64,000 nt of DNA from Lophius americanus (lineage: Eukaryota; Chordata; Actinopteri; Lophiiformes; Lophiidae), in NCBI GenBank assembly GCA_037951165.1, contig JBBDHG010000187.1, positions 2,425,501-2,489,500 of the forward strand, given 5' to 3'. The translations under genes were made by a program, and so were the position numbers. Below the pieces are notes generated by a model. That model saw only the letters and a list, made by a program, of their open reading frames with translations. It was not told the origin of the DNA and did not search any database. Positions 1 to 15,100 of this stretch are shown here, piece after piece. Each line of letters begins with the position of its first letter. The stretch's first letter is position 1.

Positions 1-3000
1 GTTGATCCAGGAGATGGTTGGAAATGAGGTGCCGTCATCAAACACTATGTGAGTGGACACCTGTGAACATTCTCTACTTTATTTCCTGATAGGACAACAG
101 ATTACAGCCCTAAAGATTAATCCTAGCGGCGATCTGCCTCTTAACTGTGAATTAGTGCTTCTCTTTTATGAGTCAGATTTTAGAAGACCATTAAAATATC
201 ATTTGAAAAAAACACACTTCCTTCTCCCTCTGGAGACCATCATTAAACTTTCTCCACTGTAGATTTGAAAGGCATTGTCTCTCAGTTCAATCAGTCCTCT
301 AGGCAGTGCCGCATTACAGATAAAGCATTTCTAAGTATGCAAAGATGCTTTTTCTTCCAAGAACCTGCTATATGCTGACATTTTATTGGCTCTGTCTGGT
401 CCATTAGTTTTCTGGATCAGATTTTACAAAAACAGCCATAAATCTGACACTGACTCTATCCGTTTGTTTCAAATTTAGCTTTGAATGAGCGTCTGTTTTG
501 GTCCATAAAGATGTCAACCAATGCGAACGGTCCGGGAAAAAAAAATGCTAACTGAACTCTCTCAAACAAATTCTTTTCAGAATTAATGAGATTCTTAAGT
601 ATTTGAAAAATGATGTGCAGGTGCAAGTCATTTTTGGCAGGTGGTTAAACATACAGTTGTCTGTTCAACATATTTCTATCATCACTGTGTGCTGAGTACC
701 TTTTGGAATTCCACAAAACAGGATTTTTAAAGAATCACTTTCTGATTCTCCTGAAGGTGTGTATCCTCAATTTTACAAAAAAGGCAAAGTGCAGTATCTG
801 CAATTCCTGCAAAATTACCTTTTTGGCCCCAACAGTCAATCTACTGCCAAATAATTTTTTTTTGCTTACACTTGAAGCAAGAGCTGTTCCATCACTTTTT
901 TTAGATACTACATTTAGCTTTGGTACATCACAATTACAAAGCTCAAAATAATTAGGTGTGACGTTCCAAGGATTTGCCTCCCCAGACCAGTACTGACCCA
1001 GCGCTAAGCTGGTCGTACTGGTGATGTTGCAGGCAACATAACGTGACCACAGCATCTCCAGACTCTGTCCTGTCCGTCACATTAGCTCCTATTGAGGAGC
1101 AGGTCCTGCTGCTGGATTATTGTCCTTCTATGGACCTGTCCAGCTCTCCTCGTGTAACTGCTTGTCTCCCACTATCTCCATCACCCTTTTGAGACACAGC
1201 AAACCTTCTTGGATGTGCAAACACGGGGGAGCTGGTCTTCCAGTGCAAACTGAATGGGCAGCAGGTACCACAACATGCTACCAGTAAAGATGAAAACACA
1301 ACTAAAACACAAACAGAGGAACATCAGTCCGGAAGGATCAAGAGAGTCCCCACCAGCAGAACCATTCTCTTTTTGTGGGTTGTCTTGCTGTTTTTCTCCC
1401 GGGCCCACCTGCTGTGACTTTCATTTGATCTAAATTAGGTGAAACAGATTCACAATCACTTCATAACTGGACTGATCCAGACCACAGAAGTTTAACCAAC
1501 TCAGCGTTATACTGTAAATCTAAGTTTAGTTAGCAGTTAGCTTTTAGCTGATTAAAATCACCTACATGCTTTTCTTTGAATATTTTCACCTATAAATGTT
1601 TGAAAATTGTCTTTTTTGAAAACATCAAAGATGAAGTCACAACGCTTCTCAAATTGTGGGACCTCCTTATTACAAAAGCCAAGTAACACTTGATGTTTTT
1701 TAGGTCTGCAACACTAAACTTTCATGTGATTGATTGGACTCAACACAGGGGGTCTGTCCTGGAAGCCCCTGTCAACACAGTGTCGCTTCCTCTGCTCCAT
1801 AAAAGTTAAATATGGTAGTATCCATCAGCGAGAGGCACTCAGTGTCATTGTTGGGTAATGTGCCTTTGAGCCTGAGTCCCTTTTTTCTCTGTGGGACTTT
1901 CACATGGGCGTATTTTGGAAAGACCAAGAGTGGAATGTCCATCATTGGTCTTAAGATGTGTGTGTGTGGTTGCGTTGTATGGGTGACATCACAGTGCTGT
2001 CTTCACCAGAGACAAGTAGCGTCTCATTGAGAAAATGAAAGACTGTGACCGTCTTTAAGGAAGGAAGAAGGGGTTGAAGAAAAACAAATGTCGTTTTGTA
2101 ATGAAGTGGAAAATGATTTAGGGCCTGAGTGCTTGAATGAGAGTGAAAGAGATCTGACCCTTGTGGGTTTGGCTGTGTCGTTTGAAGCTCTGCCTCAGCC
2201 TGTCTCAATCCCGCCATCACAGGACCCACAGCCTTAGGGAGGTGAGGGATTTTAGGGGAGTGTTGAAGAGCCTGAGCTGTAAAATGGTGAGTTTGAGTTG
2301 GAGGAGGAGCTCTCCTAAAAGCTAATGTTTTATCTGACCCCCACTGCTCAAAGCCACAGTACTGCAAACTGTTATTATGGGCAGGCAAATAGACTGAGTA
2401 CATCTATATCATGTTCTAAGTATGTGCTCTGTGCGTGTATGTACTGCATGCATGATGTACCGTATGAATCTGGAGAAGTTTTCATGGTCTCTTTAGCTCC
2501 ATTTAAGGCAAATCTTAATGTTGCAGCATACAAAATATATGAGACAATGGCATGCTACAAACTTTGTGGCAACAGTCCCTTATATTCCATGCCAAAAAAA
2601 CCCATTTCCATAAAGACGTGGTTTTTACAAGTCTGTTCGAAAGATCTTGGCTACCATATCGTGAGTCCTTACCTTAACGGCACCCTAAAAATTACCTCCG
2701 CTTTCCTGATTTCTTCTATTGTTGTTTTTGAATGCTGCTGAACAGTGTCGGATTTTTGACATATAATAAAAGGCACAATACAAAATAACAACAATAATTG
2801 AAATAATTAACCAAAAACCTTATCCAATACCACCTGGGCCCGTGTGAAAAGTTGTTTGCCCGCTTAGAAACTAAACTGCATCAGTAACTCATTGTGGCTG
2901 CACTAAACTAGTTCTACTAGTTACTTAGAATAATTTATCCACACGTTTGATGTAGGGATTAGATACATTATGTCGTTGAAAACATTTATCATCAGAATGC

Positions 3001-3123
3001 TTTTGCTTAATTAAATTTTTATTTCATAGTTTTAAGTGAGATACACACATAAATAGAAGAAATGAGTGAAGGGTACGATACTTTTTCACATTACAATCTG
3101 GTATATTGTGCATACAGACTTAC
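1..3123 (-). other. palld: palld intron, left edge of window
   Basis: No palladin Ig2 exon was found on the minus strand. A Tc1-like remnant lies at 962-1075. The ORFs here look random. A stretch near 2840-3090 has gtgtgaaaagttgtttgccc-type ends reminiscent of a MITE but is too degraded to call. Confidence 0.6.
962..1075 (-). mobile_element. Degraded Tc1-like transposase fragment
   Basis: Minus-strand peptide RYVACNITSTTSLALGQYW corresponds to the Tc1 transposase stretch RYAACNIIQHDRFGDGSVMV, followed by sequence like the WGG motif in another frame. Short, frameshifted, non-functional. Confidence 0.55.
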
Positions 3124-3186
3124 TTTGGTGAATATTGGTGGTCCCGACACCTCACCACCATACAGTGATGACACTGGGCTCTGCAT
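3124..3186 (-). CDS. palld: palld exon leading into Ig domain 2
   Basis: A 63-nt phase 0-0 exon encoding 21 residues that start MQSPVSSLYGG and end GPPIFTK, followed by gtaagt; the acceptor is gtcttctag. Human palladin has a related stretch ending PPVFTKELQN just before Ig2. The next exon is expected to open with the Ig2 A-strand but was not found between 1 and 3123, so it lies beyond the left edge. Confidence 0.8.
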
Positions 3187-6100
3187 CTAGAAGACAATAA
3201 ATAATGTTCAGATTATAATATAGCAATAAACTTCATTTATTTAACAGTATCACATCCCAAGACTAAGATCAACCGTGAAAAGAAAAGAGGGATGAAATGA
3301 TAAAAGAGCATAGAGGAGAAATAGAGGAAAAGTTGAAGGAAAAACTAAAGTAAACAATGATATTTATGAGGCTCTCCCACCCCGTGTGCGGTAGGCGCTT
3401 ACCCGCTGTGGGGGCTGAGACAGAGCCTGGACCAGGGTGGAGCGATGGGGAAGGACCTCAGGGGTTTTAGGGGACGCTGAGCGTATGGTGAGGGACATTG
3501 AAGTGGTCTTCTTCTGAACTCTAAGAGGAGCAAGAGTGACTCAGCATTCACAACACATGTAACACTTTTAAGAGTCTAAATGTTTTTGGTTCAAATGTAC
3601 TAGATACTTGAATCAAAAAAATTGTCTCCTCAGTAATTAAGATGATATCAGTGGTCTTGGCTTCAGTGTGTAAACAGAGAGACAATCAGGAAGTAGTCCA
3701 GAAGGAGGCACATTTATACAACAGATAATAATCAAAAACATGTAGAGAACTAGACAACACAGAGTGGGTACTGCTCTGGATGTAGTGCACAATCCTCAAT
3801 ATACAGTATATTCATTATAGAAAATGTTTATAATATTTCTGAATACAGGATGCTTTTACATCCAGACATAGCTGAAAATGAATAAACATGTGTTTAATGT
3901 GTTAAATTAAAAATGGTGCAGGAGAAAGGTTTTAAAAATCTTATTTTACAATCTTAAACAGTTAAATGTTTGTGCATTTGCATCTTTATCTGCACGAAAT
4001 GTAAGCTAGTACATCAAAAATAGAAGTTTAATATCTATGAATCAAACATATCAACAACAATCTTTCATATGAAGCTGATTGAAATATTTATAAGATATAG
4101 ACTGGGGAAAATCCTTTTTTTCTTCTTTTTTTTCTAGTGTGTGGCCTTTGTGCTGGGTCGGGGTTATGATCCTTTAAGGGGCCTTTTAAAGGCCGAGTTA
4201 AAAGCAGCAGACCTGATTCTAGCTGCTGCTGGTCTCAATTAACCTGTTGAGGAGTTCAAGGTTCACAACCGGTCATGCTGAAACACACATACTGAGGCAT
4301 GGTTCCCGATCTGGAGTTCGACACAGCACCCTCTCCTTCTGAGTCTGATGATGAAGCGCCTGCAGTGGGGCAAAAACCAAAGCAGTGATGTTATGTTTAT
4401 ACCACAGAGGCAATTCCTCAACAGGAAAAACAAAAAAAAAGCCAAGTAAATGGACCGATCAGTAACAGAAAAAGGAAAAAATCTCTGCTGTTTCTAAATG
4501 TGCTTACTGTAAGTCTAAAATTAAAACTATAAATACTCGGTCCGGAGAGGATATTTCCTACATCAGTTCCAGTCTTATTGTTTGTGCCAGATTAACATCA
4601 GCTGTGTTTGCTGCCATTAAAAGATGTGGCAAAAATTAGCCTTACTCACGTAGAAGCACAGTTTCTGAAAAAAATGCAGCTTCTGCTGTTTTTGTGCAGA
4701 CCTAACTTAACATTTTTACTTATTAATATAATAATACTAACGCACTGACACTACATGTTTGAATATCTTGCATGTATTTCTCATGTTTCATCTTCTTAAA
4801 TATTTTATATCTGCCGTGTAGTTTCTGTCCGTCAAGCCTGATCTGCACTGATAGACACACCAAGGATTTCTGTCTTTCTGCGTCTTTTCTTTGTGTTATT
4901 TTGTTATTTTAGGTTGAAATCAGTATTGAGGAAAATCACGAATAATACAAAATGGAAATAATCCACTATTGAAACAAGTCTATTTTGAAAAATACCTAGA
5001 TACTCTCATTCTCAAGTCTATTTACATAGTATTTGTACTTAACAACTTCCCACTTCTGGCCATGAAGCAACATTCTCTTTGAGCTCATTGGAGATAGATA
5101 TGTACTTTATTGAAAGGAAGTTTAGTTTAATTAGAACATTTAACTTGAAAAACAACAAAAACAAAACAAAGCAATAATATTTGCCTGATAAGCAAAGCTC
5201 TAACCTTCGATGTAAACCTCAGCAGAAGTGTTGTCTGCTCCGAGACTGTTGGAGGCCACACAGGTGTATCGCCCGGTGTCGTCCTCAAAGGCTTCACTGA
5301 TCACCAGCGTGTGCAGGTCACCATCCCTCCAGATCTGTATATCGGGAGAGTTGTGCAGCTCTCTGCCTTCACAGAACCACCTAGAAGATGAGGTAAACCA
5401 CCGCTTTGGTAAATGTTTATCTCATATTCAGCCAGAACTTGCATTACAGAGCAAAGCCTTAGAGAAATCATTCATCACATCAGTAAAAGTGCATGTTGGA
5501 CTGATTCATCGAGTCTCAAGGAAGTTCTTTGATTGTAGTCCGAACTGGTGCTATATGCTTAACAAACCAAGATTACCCGGAGAAGAAAAACAGATTTCTA
5601 TGAAAGAAACCCATTAAAGTCATGTTTCGAACATATTGCATAGACCTGATTAAGTCAGGGTATGATTTCACCTGTCTTCATTGGATTCCTGGTTTGTTAG
5701 TCTAGTGCAGAAAACTTATGGGACAGATCTCTACAAAACCTCAGACGACTTGGTTCAGTGGTGGATCTAGGGCTTTTCTAAATCAGCGTCCAAATTTTAC
5801 CAAACAAAAGGGGCCAAACATTGGTTGTTATTATTCAGTAAGACATACTTATCTTACCTTACAAGCATTTAATGTGCTGTCAACTATATGGGCTAGCTTT
5901 GAGAAAAGACACACATTAATCTTTTACTTTCAGCGGACGCCTCATTGGATCACCTGTTCTCATCTTGCCCCGTCATCTTCCGCTGTAACACCAACCAACT
6001 GAATGACCTCACATCACATCCAGAGACCTACACTTTGGTCTTCCCCTTTTTTTCCTGCCTGGCAGCTCCATCTCCAGCATCCTTCTACAAATATATCCAC

Positions 6101-9100
6101 TATCCCTACTCTTCATCTTTCCAAGCCATCTCAATCTGGCATTTCTTATTTTGTCTCAAAGACGTCTAACGTGGACTGTCCCTCTGTTGTACTCCTTTTT
6201 AATCCTCTCAATTCTTGCCACCCCCAAAGAACACATGAACATCTTCAAAGCCTGTCCATCCCCATAGCAAACAAGAAGGGGCTCAGAACCGATCCTTAGT
6301 GCGGACCCACCTCCATCATAAACCCATCCGTCACTATTACTAGACACATCACTGCTGTCAGCCTGCTTTCATACATATCTTGTACCACCTTAATATACTT
6401 CTCTGTCCCTCCAGACGTCATACAATAACACCATTACACTGCCCAAGCAAATTGTGCATGTAAAACAATAGTAAACGAAATTCTTAATTTTCAAGTGTAT
6501 TCATTTCCAAACTGGTGTGAATAGAAAACATGATAGAGATATGTAACCAAGAAATTACTTTAATATGCAACTATTATTGAAATACAACAGTTTACAGAAG
6601 AACAACTTCAACTTCATTGAAAAAAGTCCGAAGTTCTAATGGAGCTTGATGTGAAGGGTGACATTTCATCAAAATTATAACATTACCTACACTACATAAA
6701 TTCGACATCAATACAGTTACAGGACTGTTTGACGATTGACAGGACAGGACAAGATTTCAGCTGAGGCCCATAGATCTCTGGTCCCAGCCCTGTATCTGCC
6801 CGAATGAGGGGCCTGAGGAAAGTCAGCTATAAGACACGTATAAGAGCATCCTGCCAATATGCATAGTTCTGGCCATTGTTCCTACCACATTTAATTAATT
6901 TCATATTACTGAAATCACATGACGCAGCCACACTAGTAGAGACAAAAGTCTTTTAACATATCCTGTGTTCAAACGGAGAGCAAATTCAATTGAACATTAG
7001 CCATAACAATGCAAAGGTAAAAACAAACAAAAATCTACATGTGCATTTTCAACTCGTGCTGTAATACTGACTGCTGACTGGGAGGTAAATGTATGGGGAA
7101 GAACAAAAAAGAGAGAATGTGAGTCTCTGTAGAGTTCAGGCAGTGCGTACGGACAGTAAAAGTTTTGGCTTTGTCTCGACAAAGAATGAGGTCTGTAATT
7201 TGAGTTATATTATTCCAACATTGTCTGGTTGTTGAATATTTATTTCTCTTCTTGCCAAAAGAAAAAATAAATTCTAGGAAAGGCAAAAACATACATCATG
7301 AACCAGAGGCAATAAAAATCATTACTCAAATTTCAATAAAATCAGACATGCAAGGGCCATTATTCCTCTAGACAATACTTGAAATGAAATATTCCTTTGC
7401 CAAATATGATGGACAGCTGCCAAGTGCACTTAAATCAATGCCTGCTCATTCACACAATCACACACACCCTTGGGCATGTCTGAGTTCCCACATCAGTCAC
7501 ACGTCGGGCTAACCCAGACGGGACTCTGTGTTACGGGAAGCAGATACACCCTTTCCCTCCTTCCAACCATTGGAGCCCTGCCCCAGCTCCTTAGGGGGCT
7601 CCTGACACAGCACTCCTGATGTGGGACCCATGAGGGATGTGAAAATATCCAACTCTAGAGGATTAATCTCTCTCTCATCTCTCTCTCTTACAGGGTTATG
7701 ATTAAAGCAGACCTCGCCAGCACCACGTTACCACATCAAATACAGCGTCAAGCTGCAGGAGTCACACCATCCAGCTTCCACACGCGCACACAGAAGAGCT
7801 GGTTTCTAATGTCATCAACTGTGGGAGTGTTCTAATGCTTCCTACTTCTTTCAAACATGACTTGAAATCAAGATTACTTTAATAATCTGATGAGCTGTGC
7901 AGATATCAGAGAAAGCATATCACTCAACCTCCTCACTGACACAAAGGTACAGCTGCTTTCTCTGCCCAGCGCCCTAACCTGAGGACATTCCGTCTATTCT
8001 CGACAGCTGTCTAAAAATTCCTGCTACTTTTACTTGATTCTGTACACCATAGAGTGTCAAGAAGGCAATCAATCAGCTGTTCAGACAACACTTCATACAT
8101 AAGGATTCACGTCTGACAGATTGAGTGTGAGAGCAGAAGCCGGTGAAGGTGGTGATTGCGGGAACAGGAGTTGAACTAGCATGAGTCAGGTCGGTTCAGA
8201 CAGGAGAAATTAGATGTCTAGTTGCTGTCGAGACAAATCACAGCCATCGATCAGTGGGAGTAAGAGAAGGCAGAACCTTGAACCTGAGCTTGTGTTCTCG
8301 GGGGGCAGAAGCCAAACCTCCTGAGGGTAGCTCCTCTGTTATCACTTGATGAAGGGAAACAACGGAAACTTGGCTGACTCTATAATGCGGCCAGACGCCT
8401 GTGTGTGAAACAATAGGAAGCAGTCTGTGAAATGAGACTAATGAAGAGTTGTTGCTTGCACACACGGGGAGAGCTTGGTGTGTCAGGCCCTCCTGCCTCA
8501 CAAAAGCAAACGCCGCAACAGCAAATCCAAGCATCAAACATGTGATCCAGACTGAGAAACAACGAGAGGATCTTGTGACATTTGGTTTAGCTTATTCAGT
8601 TATCACACATAATAAAATAAAGCAAAATAGTCTACGCAGTTTAATCAAATTCAACAGTCGACGTAGTCGGAAGTGACAGAGCATGTGCTCATGCAGAGTC
8701 TGCAATCCTATCTCTGTAAGCCACCCACCAGATTTAAAAATCATTCAAGCTTGAATCCCCTTAAAAACAGCTATAAATAATCTTTTTGAAAAGCAAATGT
8801 GGATTACACATTTTAGGTTTAGGTTGGCACCATTCCGTCATTAAATTCCAATAAGAGAAATGCATCTCATCCTCCTTCACATTTCTTTTTTTAGCTTTTT
8901 CTACAATAAAATTATGATTATCTCTCAGATCAAATTTGCTCCTGTATTTAAAAAAACAACAACTTTGTACACAGTGACTACAATTTTGTTCAAGCATTAT
9001 TTGATTTACTCGATAAAATACCAAATCCTTAGGTATCACAACTCAGGACACTGGAAACAGTGGATTAGTCTGTTGGAAATAACCAGCATTGTTTAATTTT

Positions 9101-12100
9101 TTTGTCATAAAACCACTGTCTTTGTTGTTGTTGTTCTAAAGGTCAACCCTCACCCTCAGTAAAATATGTAAGGAAGTATAAGTGGGCAATAAATAGTAAA
9201 CAAGGCCTGGTTCAATCATAATCTGTATGATTTTACATTTTAATTTAGTATCAAAACCATCAATCAATCAACCCGCCACAAAGTCAGTCAATCAATCATT
9301 TTCATAATCAAAGTTTTTTGGATGTTATGCATACATGTCATTTTCTTAATTCTAACGTGACTTTTTTACACAACTCCGGCAAAATTCTTTTGTATGAAAC
9401 TGCCTTCGATCTACACCGAAAGTTTTCAAACCAAGATGTCAGTGTGGTTTGGAAATCCATTTGTCAGGATTAGTGCCGAGCAGAGAAAAGAGGAAAGTCT
9501 CGGTTGGGTGACTTCATGTGTGCTTCTTTGTTTGGGAATTTTTTTGTTGTTAAAACCCCATAACTCTCGTTCTGTCAACCCCGTCAAGGCAGAAGACCTA
9601 GTCTGGATCTGCTCGAGGTTTCTGCCTGTTAAATGGCAGTTTTTATTCTCCACTGTCACCAAGGGTCTGCTCTTATGGGAACTGTTGAGTCTCTGTTGAT
9701 AAAGAGCAGTAGTCTAGACTTGCATTTTTTGGAAAAAAGGCTTGACATTTGACTCTTGTTGTGATTTAGCCATATACAATTAAAACTGACTTGAATGACA
9801 TCACACACTGATCATCCACACGATTTACATGGAGCACCTTTAAAGAGGAAAATCATTTGGAAATTGAGTGATATGCGTAGAGAAAAGGGAATTATTGCAG
9901 GACATGACATCATTAAACTAATGACTATTGTTTTGTTTTTGTAACTTGAATCTGTCCAGATTCCAAGAAAAGAAAATCCAACAATTCCAACAACACTATT
10001 AAACTAAAATAGACTTCAGGCATTCACCAGTGGGCTATTTTTTTTTTTTCTTCATTAAATGCCTTCAGTAGTTTTCCATACCGGTTATGGCACAAATGTC
10101 AAGCAGCTGAATTCTAAACACAGCCCATCTGCTCAGTAGGAGTAAAGGAATAGAAATGTGGATCTGTTTGAGCACAGTTTGACGAAACACAGAGCAAAGC
10201 AGTGGACTCATCAGATTGTGCCCCCCGAGGGTTGACTGAGCATAAACTAGGAAGCACAAAGCAGCACAACAATAAACCCACTTATTAATCAGCCTTAATG
10301 ATCTACCATTATGCATAATTACTGAGTAAACTCATTTAGAGACAGACGGTAATGTTACTTTACTCCCCACTCTATTTCAGTGGAATGTGCTCAACGTGGT
10401 GCCTGGCCAGGAGTGTTTCTGCGGGGGGGAAGTAAGGACATTGTTGAGTCACGTGAAGCAGACAAAGAAGGGCATCAGCCATCGATAGTCTGACTTGGAA
10501 GGGAAGCAGGGTTTTTTGGAATAGCTGTCTAGTACTTTAGGAAAACTGGGTGCACATATCTTGGCAGAGTGACCCTCTTCCACCCTTTTCCTGTGAACAC
10601 AATACAGTAATAAAACACAATTATTCTGAACACACGTCAATAATAGGTGAAAGTAATGACTCAGGAGTTGAGAATCCATTCTTCTGACTTTGGTGCTTTC
10701 AGGAGCTTTAAGACAGAAATGGACATTACAGAGGAAAGGTGAGATGTTTTATTGCGCGGGGCGTTTAGAGAGCGTGTTGGTAACTGATTATAGTTTTAAC
10801 CTTTATGTAGCAGTCATCGTATCCCAGACATGGAACACGCCAATACATTTGCTGAAATCACTAAAATATGGCTTGACCTGATTTATATCAGGTTTAGTAC
10901 CGACTAATATCTTTATCATACAGTAAAATAGACACAAGCCAGCATTCACACCAAGAATGAGTTTTAATTCAACATCTATAGAGTTTAAGTCAACATACCA
11001 CATAGAGCCAAAACTATACCTAGGAAGTGTTAAATATTTTGGTTAATATATTAGTGAGTAGTGTAAAAACCTATTGGCATCTGGGTGTATTTTTTAACAC
11101 CAAATAGGGTTGCTGCCTTATAAACACTATAGGAATGAAAGATCTGATCTGTATTTTAAAAAGAATTCATGGAGTCGGTTCATAACACCTCATTTTAGTC
11201 CCATGCATTTTACATTATTGGATTCAAATGTTAATAATAAAGCATGATAACACTTGTAATAAGGAATATATAGCCGGTTGGAGGGGCGAACTTCAAGCTA
11301 CTGGTTAATTGAGCAGTTTCACCGACAAATCTCTTACTCCGGTTGACTCCTTAACTTTCCCCACCTTATTTCTTTAAAAGTGGGTGCAGCTTCATTACAT
11401 TTCTGCAGAGTTTGTTTAACACTTATGATTTCAACTCTGTCAATTACCGCCAATACTGAACGCTGTTTGAATTGCAGTATATTAAAATTTCGCTTCTGTG
11501 AGTGAAATTCTGCTCAGACATGCACACAACACTAAAATTAACAATTTTTGCAGAGCACCCATCCACACAGCGCCTACCGTTCTATGCTACCATGAGTGGT
11601 AAACATTGTCACAATCACTCATAAACCAGTGGGACAGCCATTGGGACTAGCTTAGGATTCAGCATCTTGCTCAAGGACACTTTGACAAGAATGGAGTCAC
11701 CAATCTTACCACACCCACCATCAGGTTGCTGCATTTACTCCATGTGATAAACGGAAAAAAGCAATAAGTGCATTTAAGACAATATTTATTTTAATCTACC
11801 ATGTAATCAAATGAAATCAAATTCTGCAAGTCACAACATTTCCAACGACTTAACAACTTGAGGCAACATTCATGCCCATAGGCAACTTTTTCCCAAATAT
11901 TCCACTGATGCACTATTAATAGCCTTCTGAGTGAGGCTCGCCGATCCATTCACCTCACGCCATCATTAACCAGTCTGTCACCAGCTCTTTGACTAAAGAT
12001 AGCATGCAAGAAAGCAATCAACACATCTGAGTCAAGACAAATTGATGCCAGATTCTGCCTCAGATATGAACGCAGGGATGATCTCATTTTCATGGCGCTC

Positions 12101-15100
12101 CCGACTCTAACGTCTAACACATAGAATCAGGAGAGGAGAGCAATCCAGTGGAGAGGCCAAACTAGACCCTGGTGTCCTGGGCTCCATCGTGCATGCCGGG
12201 TGCCACACTCTCCTCATTTGACCCTGTTGTTATTTGCTGCTGTTGATGGAAAATTTTATGAAGCCAGGCTCGGTTTCACCACAGACCCAAATGAGCGGAG
12301 GCAGGAGTACAGAGCGAAGAGAGAAAGAAGGGAGGACGATGCAATCACAGACCGACCTTGACAGGATGCAGGATTGACAGGCTTACAAAAACATGACTAT
12401 CGATCTGGAATATAAGTAGTGACTGGACTGGATGTATACTTCCTGAGACGTGTTTGTCTTTGTTTCAAGTCTTAAGTTTGCTCAGTGTTCAGTTTCAAGG
12501 CTACGGACCACAGATGTCAACCAAAGTACAACTGGTCAAGAGGAGCGGTATCAAGGCTGTCTTTATCCCTAATTACAAACTACAATAGAGGTCAGCTGAA
12601 ACTGCCCAAACACCAGAGCAAGCAATGTTGGTTTTATTATCCACGGCAATGAGATCTCCTAATTCAGGAAAACACAAGATGGAAAGTATATTGGGTTTCC
12701 TCTTTCCCACGTGTGTGGACTGAAACCTACAGCGAGTGCATCGCTGAAATGCACGGCGAAATAGCTAAAAGCACAACCTCACCAAAGCAGCTGAATATGT
12801 ATTGTTCAAACCACAGAGCTCCTGATTGATTGATCCCATAGAACATTTCAAGGATTCAGCCTCTTTCTCCTTATAGTACATAATTTGGAAGAAATGTATA
12901 TCATGTTTCAATCTACAAAAAAAAGTCAAATGGAGCCAACGCCCGGAACCAAAAAGTACTCCATATCAATTTATTTTTATCAACATTGTAGTAATAAAAC
13001 TAATATTTCCCATAGGATTAAATCCTTTGACTTCAAACTTATAGAATCTGAACAACTAAGCAAATGAAAGATATCAAAGGTCTTTGTATTACATGAGAGT
13101 TGGTCATGTTTTCTCCATGGAAGCTTTAGCATGTTACATTTGTAGCTTTACCAGCTGGCAACCAGAAGTATACCATGCCTAACCAGCATCATTCCAATGA
13201 AATTATCATGCTGCTGTTCTTCAAGACATACCTTTGAAGAGAGCATACTGATACTGGGCCTTCTCTAGTAGAATACGGAGGACGCAATAGGTGACGATGT
13301 GGTCACTTGTACAGTATCTGTAACATACACAATTTCAGATGCGTGGACACACCCCCTGATGGGAACTGGTTGTTAGGACCTGTTCAACTATGCTGCAGCT
13401 TAAACTACATTATTGGTTATAATAGCACACAATGCATCAACTCCCTGCAAAACTTAAAACGCAGAAAAAATAATTCATTGATATAGCTTCTGTTACACAC
13501 AAATAAATCACTTCTTATTGGAAGACGTAATGAAATATTCTCTAATGGCATTGAAGTTGCATCAAAATGACAAAATGCCAAAACATTTGAGCGCCAAATT
13601 TTAGCATGCTAACTTAAACAAAAAAAAATCTATACACATTATACATATACCAGGTCTCTCACCTCTATGGAACATTTTAGCATCTATCAGCTAATAGTTA
13701 AGTGAAATTACAACAATACGTCTCCTGTACCCGACCCGCCCAAGACCTTAGTACTGCAATTTAAAGATGTTGAACAAAGAGGCGTATTAAACAAGCTGAA
13801 TGGCAATAATTACAAAAATATGTGGAATGCTGTGTAAATCTTTAATAAAATAGGAATTTACATGCAGTCAAATTTATATGTCTGCATCACTTTTCAAACA
13901 AGTCAGGACAGGGGCAGCAAATGCTGTGGGATACTCAGAAGCACCTGATTGGACCGTTCCACACGTAAACAGGTTCTTTGGTAAAAGGTAATTGCATCAT
14001 GATTGAGTATGAAAGGAGCGTTCTTGGAGGGATCAGTTGTTAACAAGAAATGATGGGGCGAGGTTCAGCACTTAGTGAAATACTTCGTAAAATGTCATTG
14101 TAAACACTGTATTTATACATAATGAGCCTTCTGATTTCATCTCCACCAACATTTCTTCTTTGTTGCTACTGGTGGAAGGATGGGTCATGAGCCAGAATAG
14201 ATTTAATGGAAATAATCTTATGTCTGCAATAATAACAAGGTGAGATGGAGCAATTCATTGAATTTAAGGGGGGGAAATAGGAATAGACATCTATGGGTGT
14301 GTCATTTGGTAAAGATCCAAATAAAAATCCAGATCCAGAATCTAGATATAGTTTGGTTACAAGGATATGAGTTTTGATACAGCTAGTTTGTTCTTCTGAG
14401 TGCGTCTATTCAAATAGCCTATTAATGACTAAACAGACCTAAGCACTATAGTTAGAAGTATAATACTTATTATTATCAGTTTAAGAAAATGCCGTTTGGC
14501 TACTGCAAAATAATTTCAAATGCTAATGAGATTCATTCTCTTTCAGAGTGACTTTCCTACTTATGCTTTTGATCTAAGCTCCAGCAGATGTTGAATCCCA
14601 CTTAATAGCATCACTTGGTTTGGAGAATTGATCATAGATGACGTTTTCCGTTCTGTGCTCGTAAATGCATACAACCACAAACGCCTCGATTAAAGATGAC
14701 ATGAGCAGGAAATCAGCTTAACAATGCAGCAGAGGCCATATGGTGATGGAGCACTGTTAGTCAGGGCGCTGGATCACGGGTCGGAGTTCACAGGAATATT
14801 CCGGATGGCAAGCAGCTGCAGATGATAGTTGAGGCTCTGAACGGAAGCTACAAAGGACACTTTTCTCCAAGGAATTTTAAAAAAGACGGAAGATGGCCTT
14901 GTTGTCCATCAGCAGACGTTTTCCAGCGATGCATCACCAGAGAGCAGACATCAGTTTCAGTGAGCCAAGAATCCAAATGGTTCTGATTGAATCCTCACGT
15001 GAAGTTCTTACTCTAATTCCAGATTTTAACTGAAGTGATTGATTATTATTTCACGTTTTATAAAAACCTGGTTGCTAAATAATATTAGTTGCTTGTATTA

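Noticed and set aside
4290..4400. Acidic plus-strand phrase VPDLEFDTAPSPSESDDEAP, possibly a retrocopy
   Set aside because: It stops soon after, no clear parent gene could be named, and downstream frames are broken.
7530..7625. Minus-strand open piece VLCQEPPKELGQGS after cacatcag as a possible further exon of the nested chain
   Set aside because: It can follow 13232-13317 in phase but competes with the stronger segment at 8398 and cannot follow that one without a stop.
10381..10431. Plus-strand exon-like piece (tttcag ... gggggaa|gtaagg) encoding WNVLNVVPGQECFCGGE
   Set aside because: Short, isolated, no partner exons or phase support.
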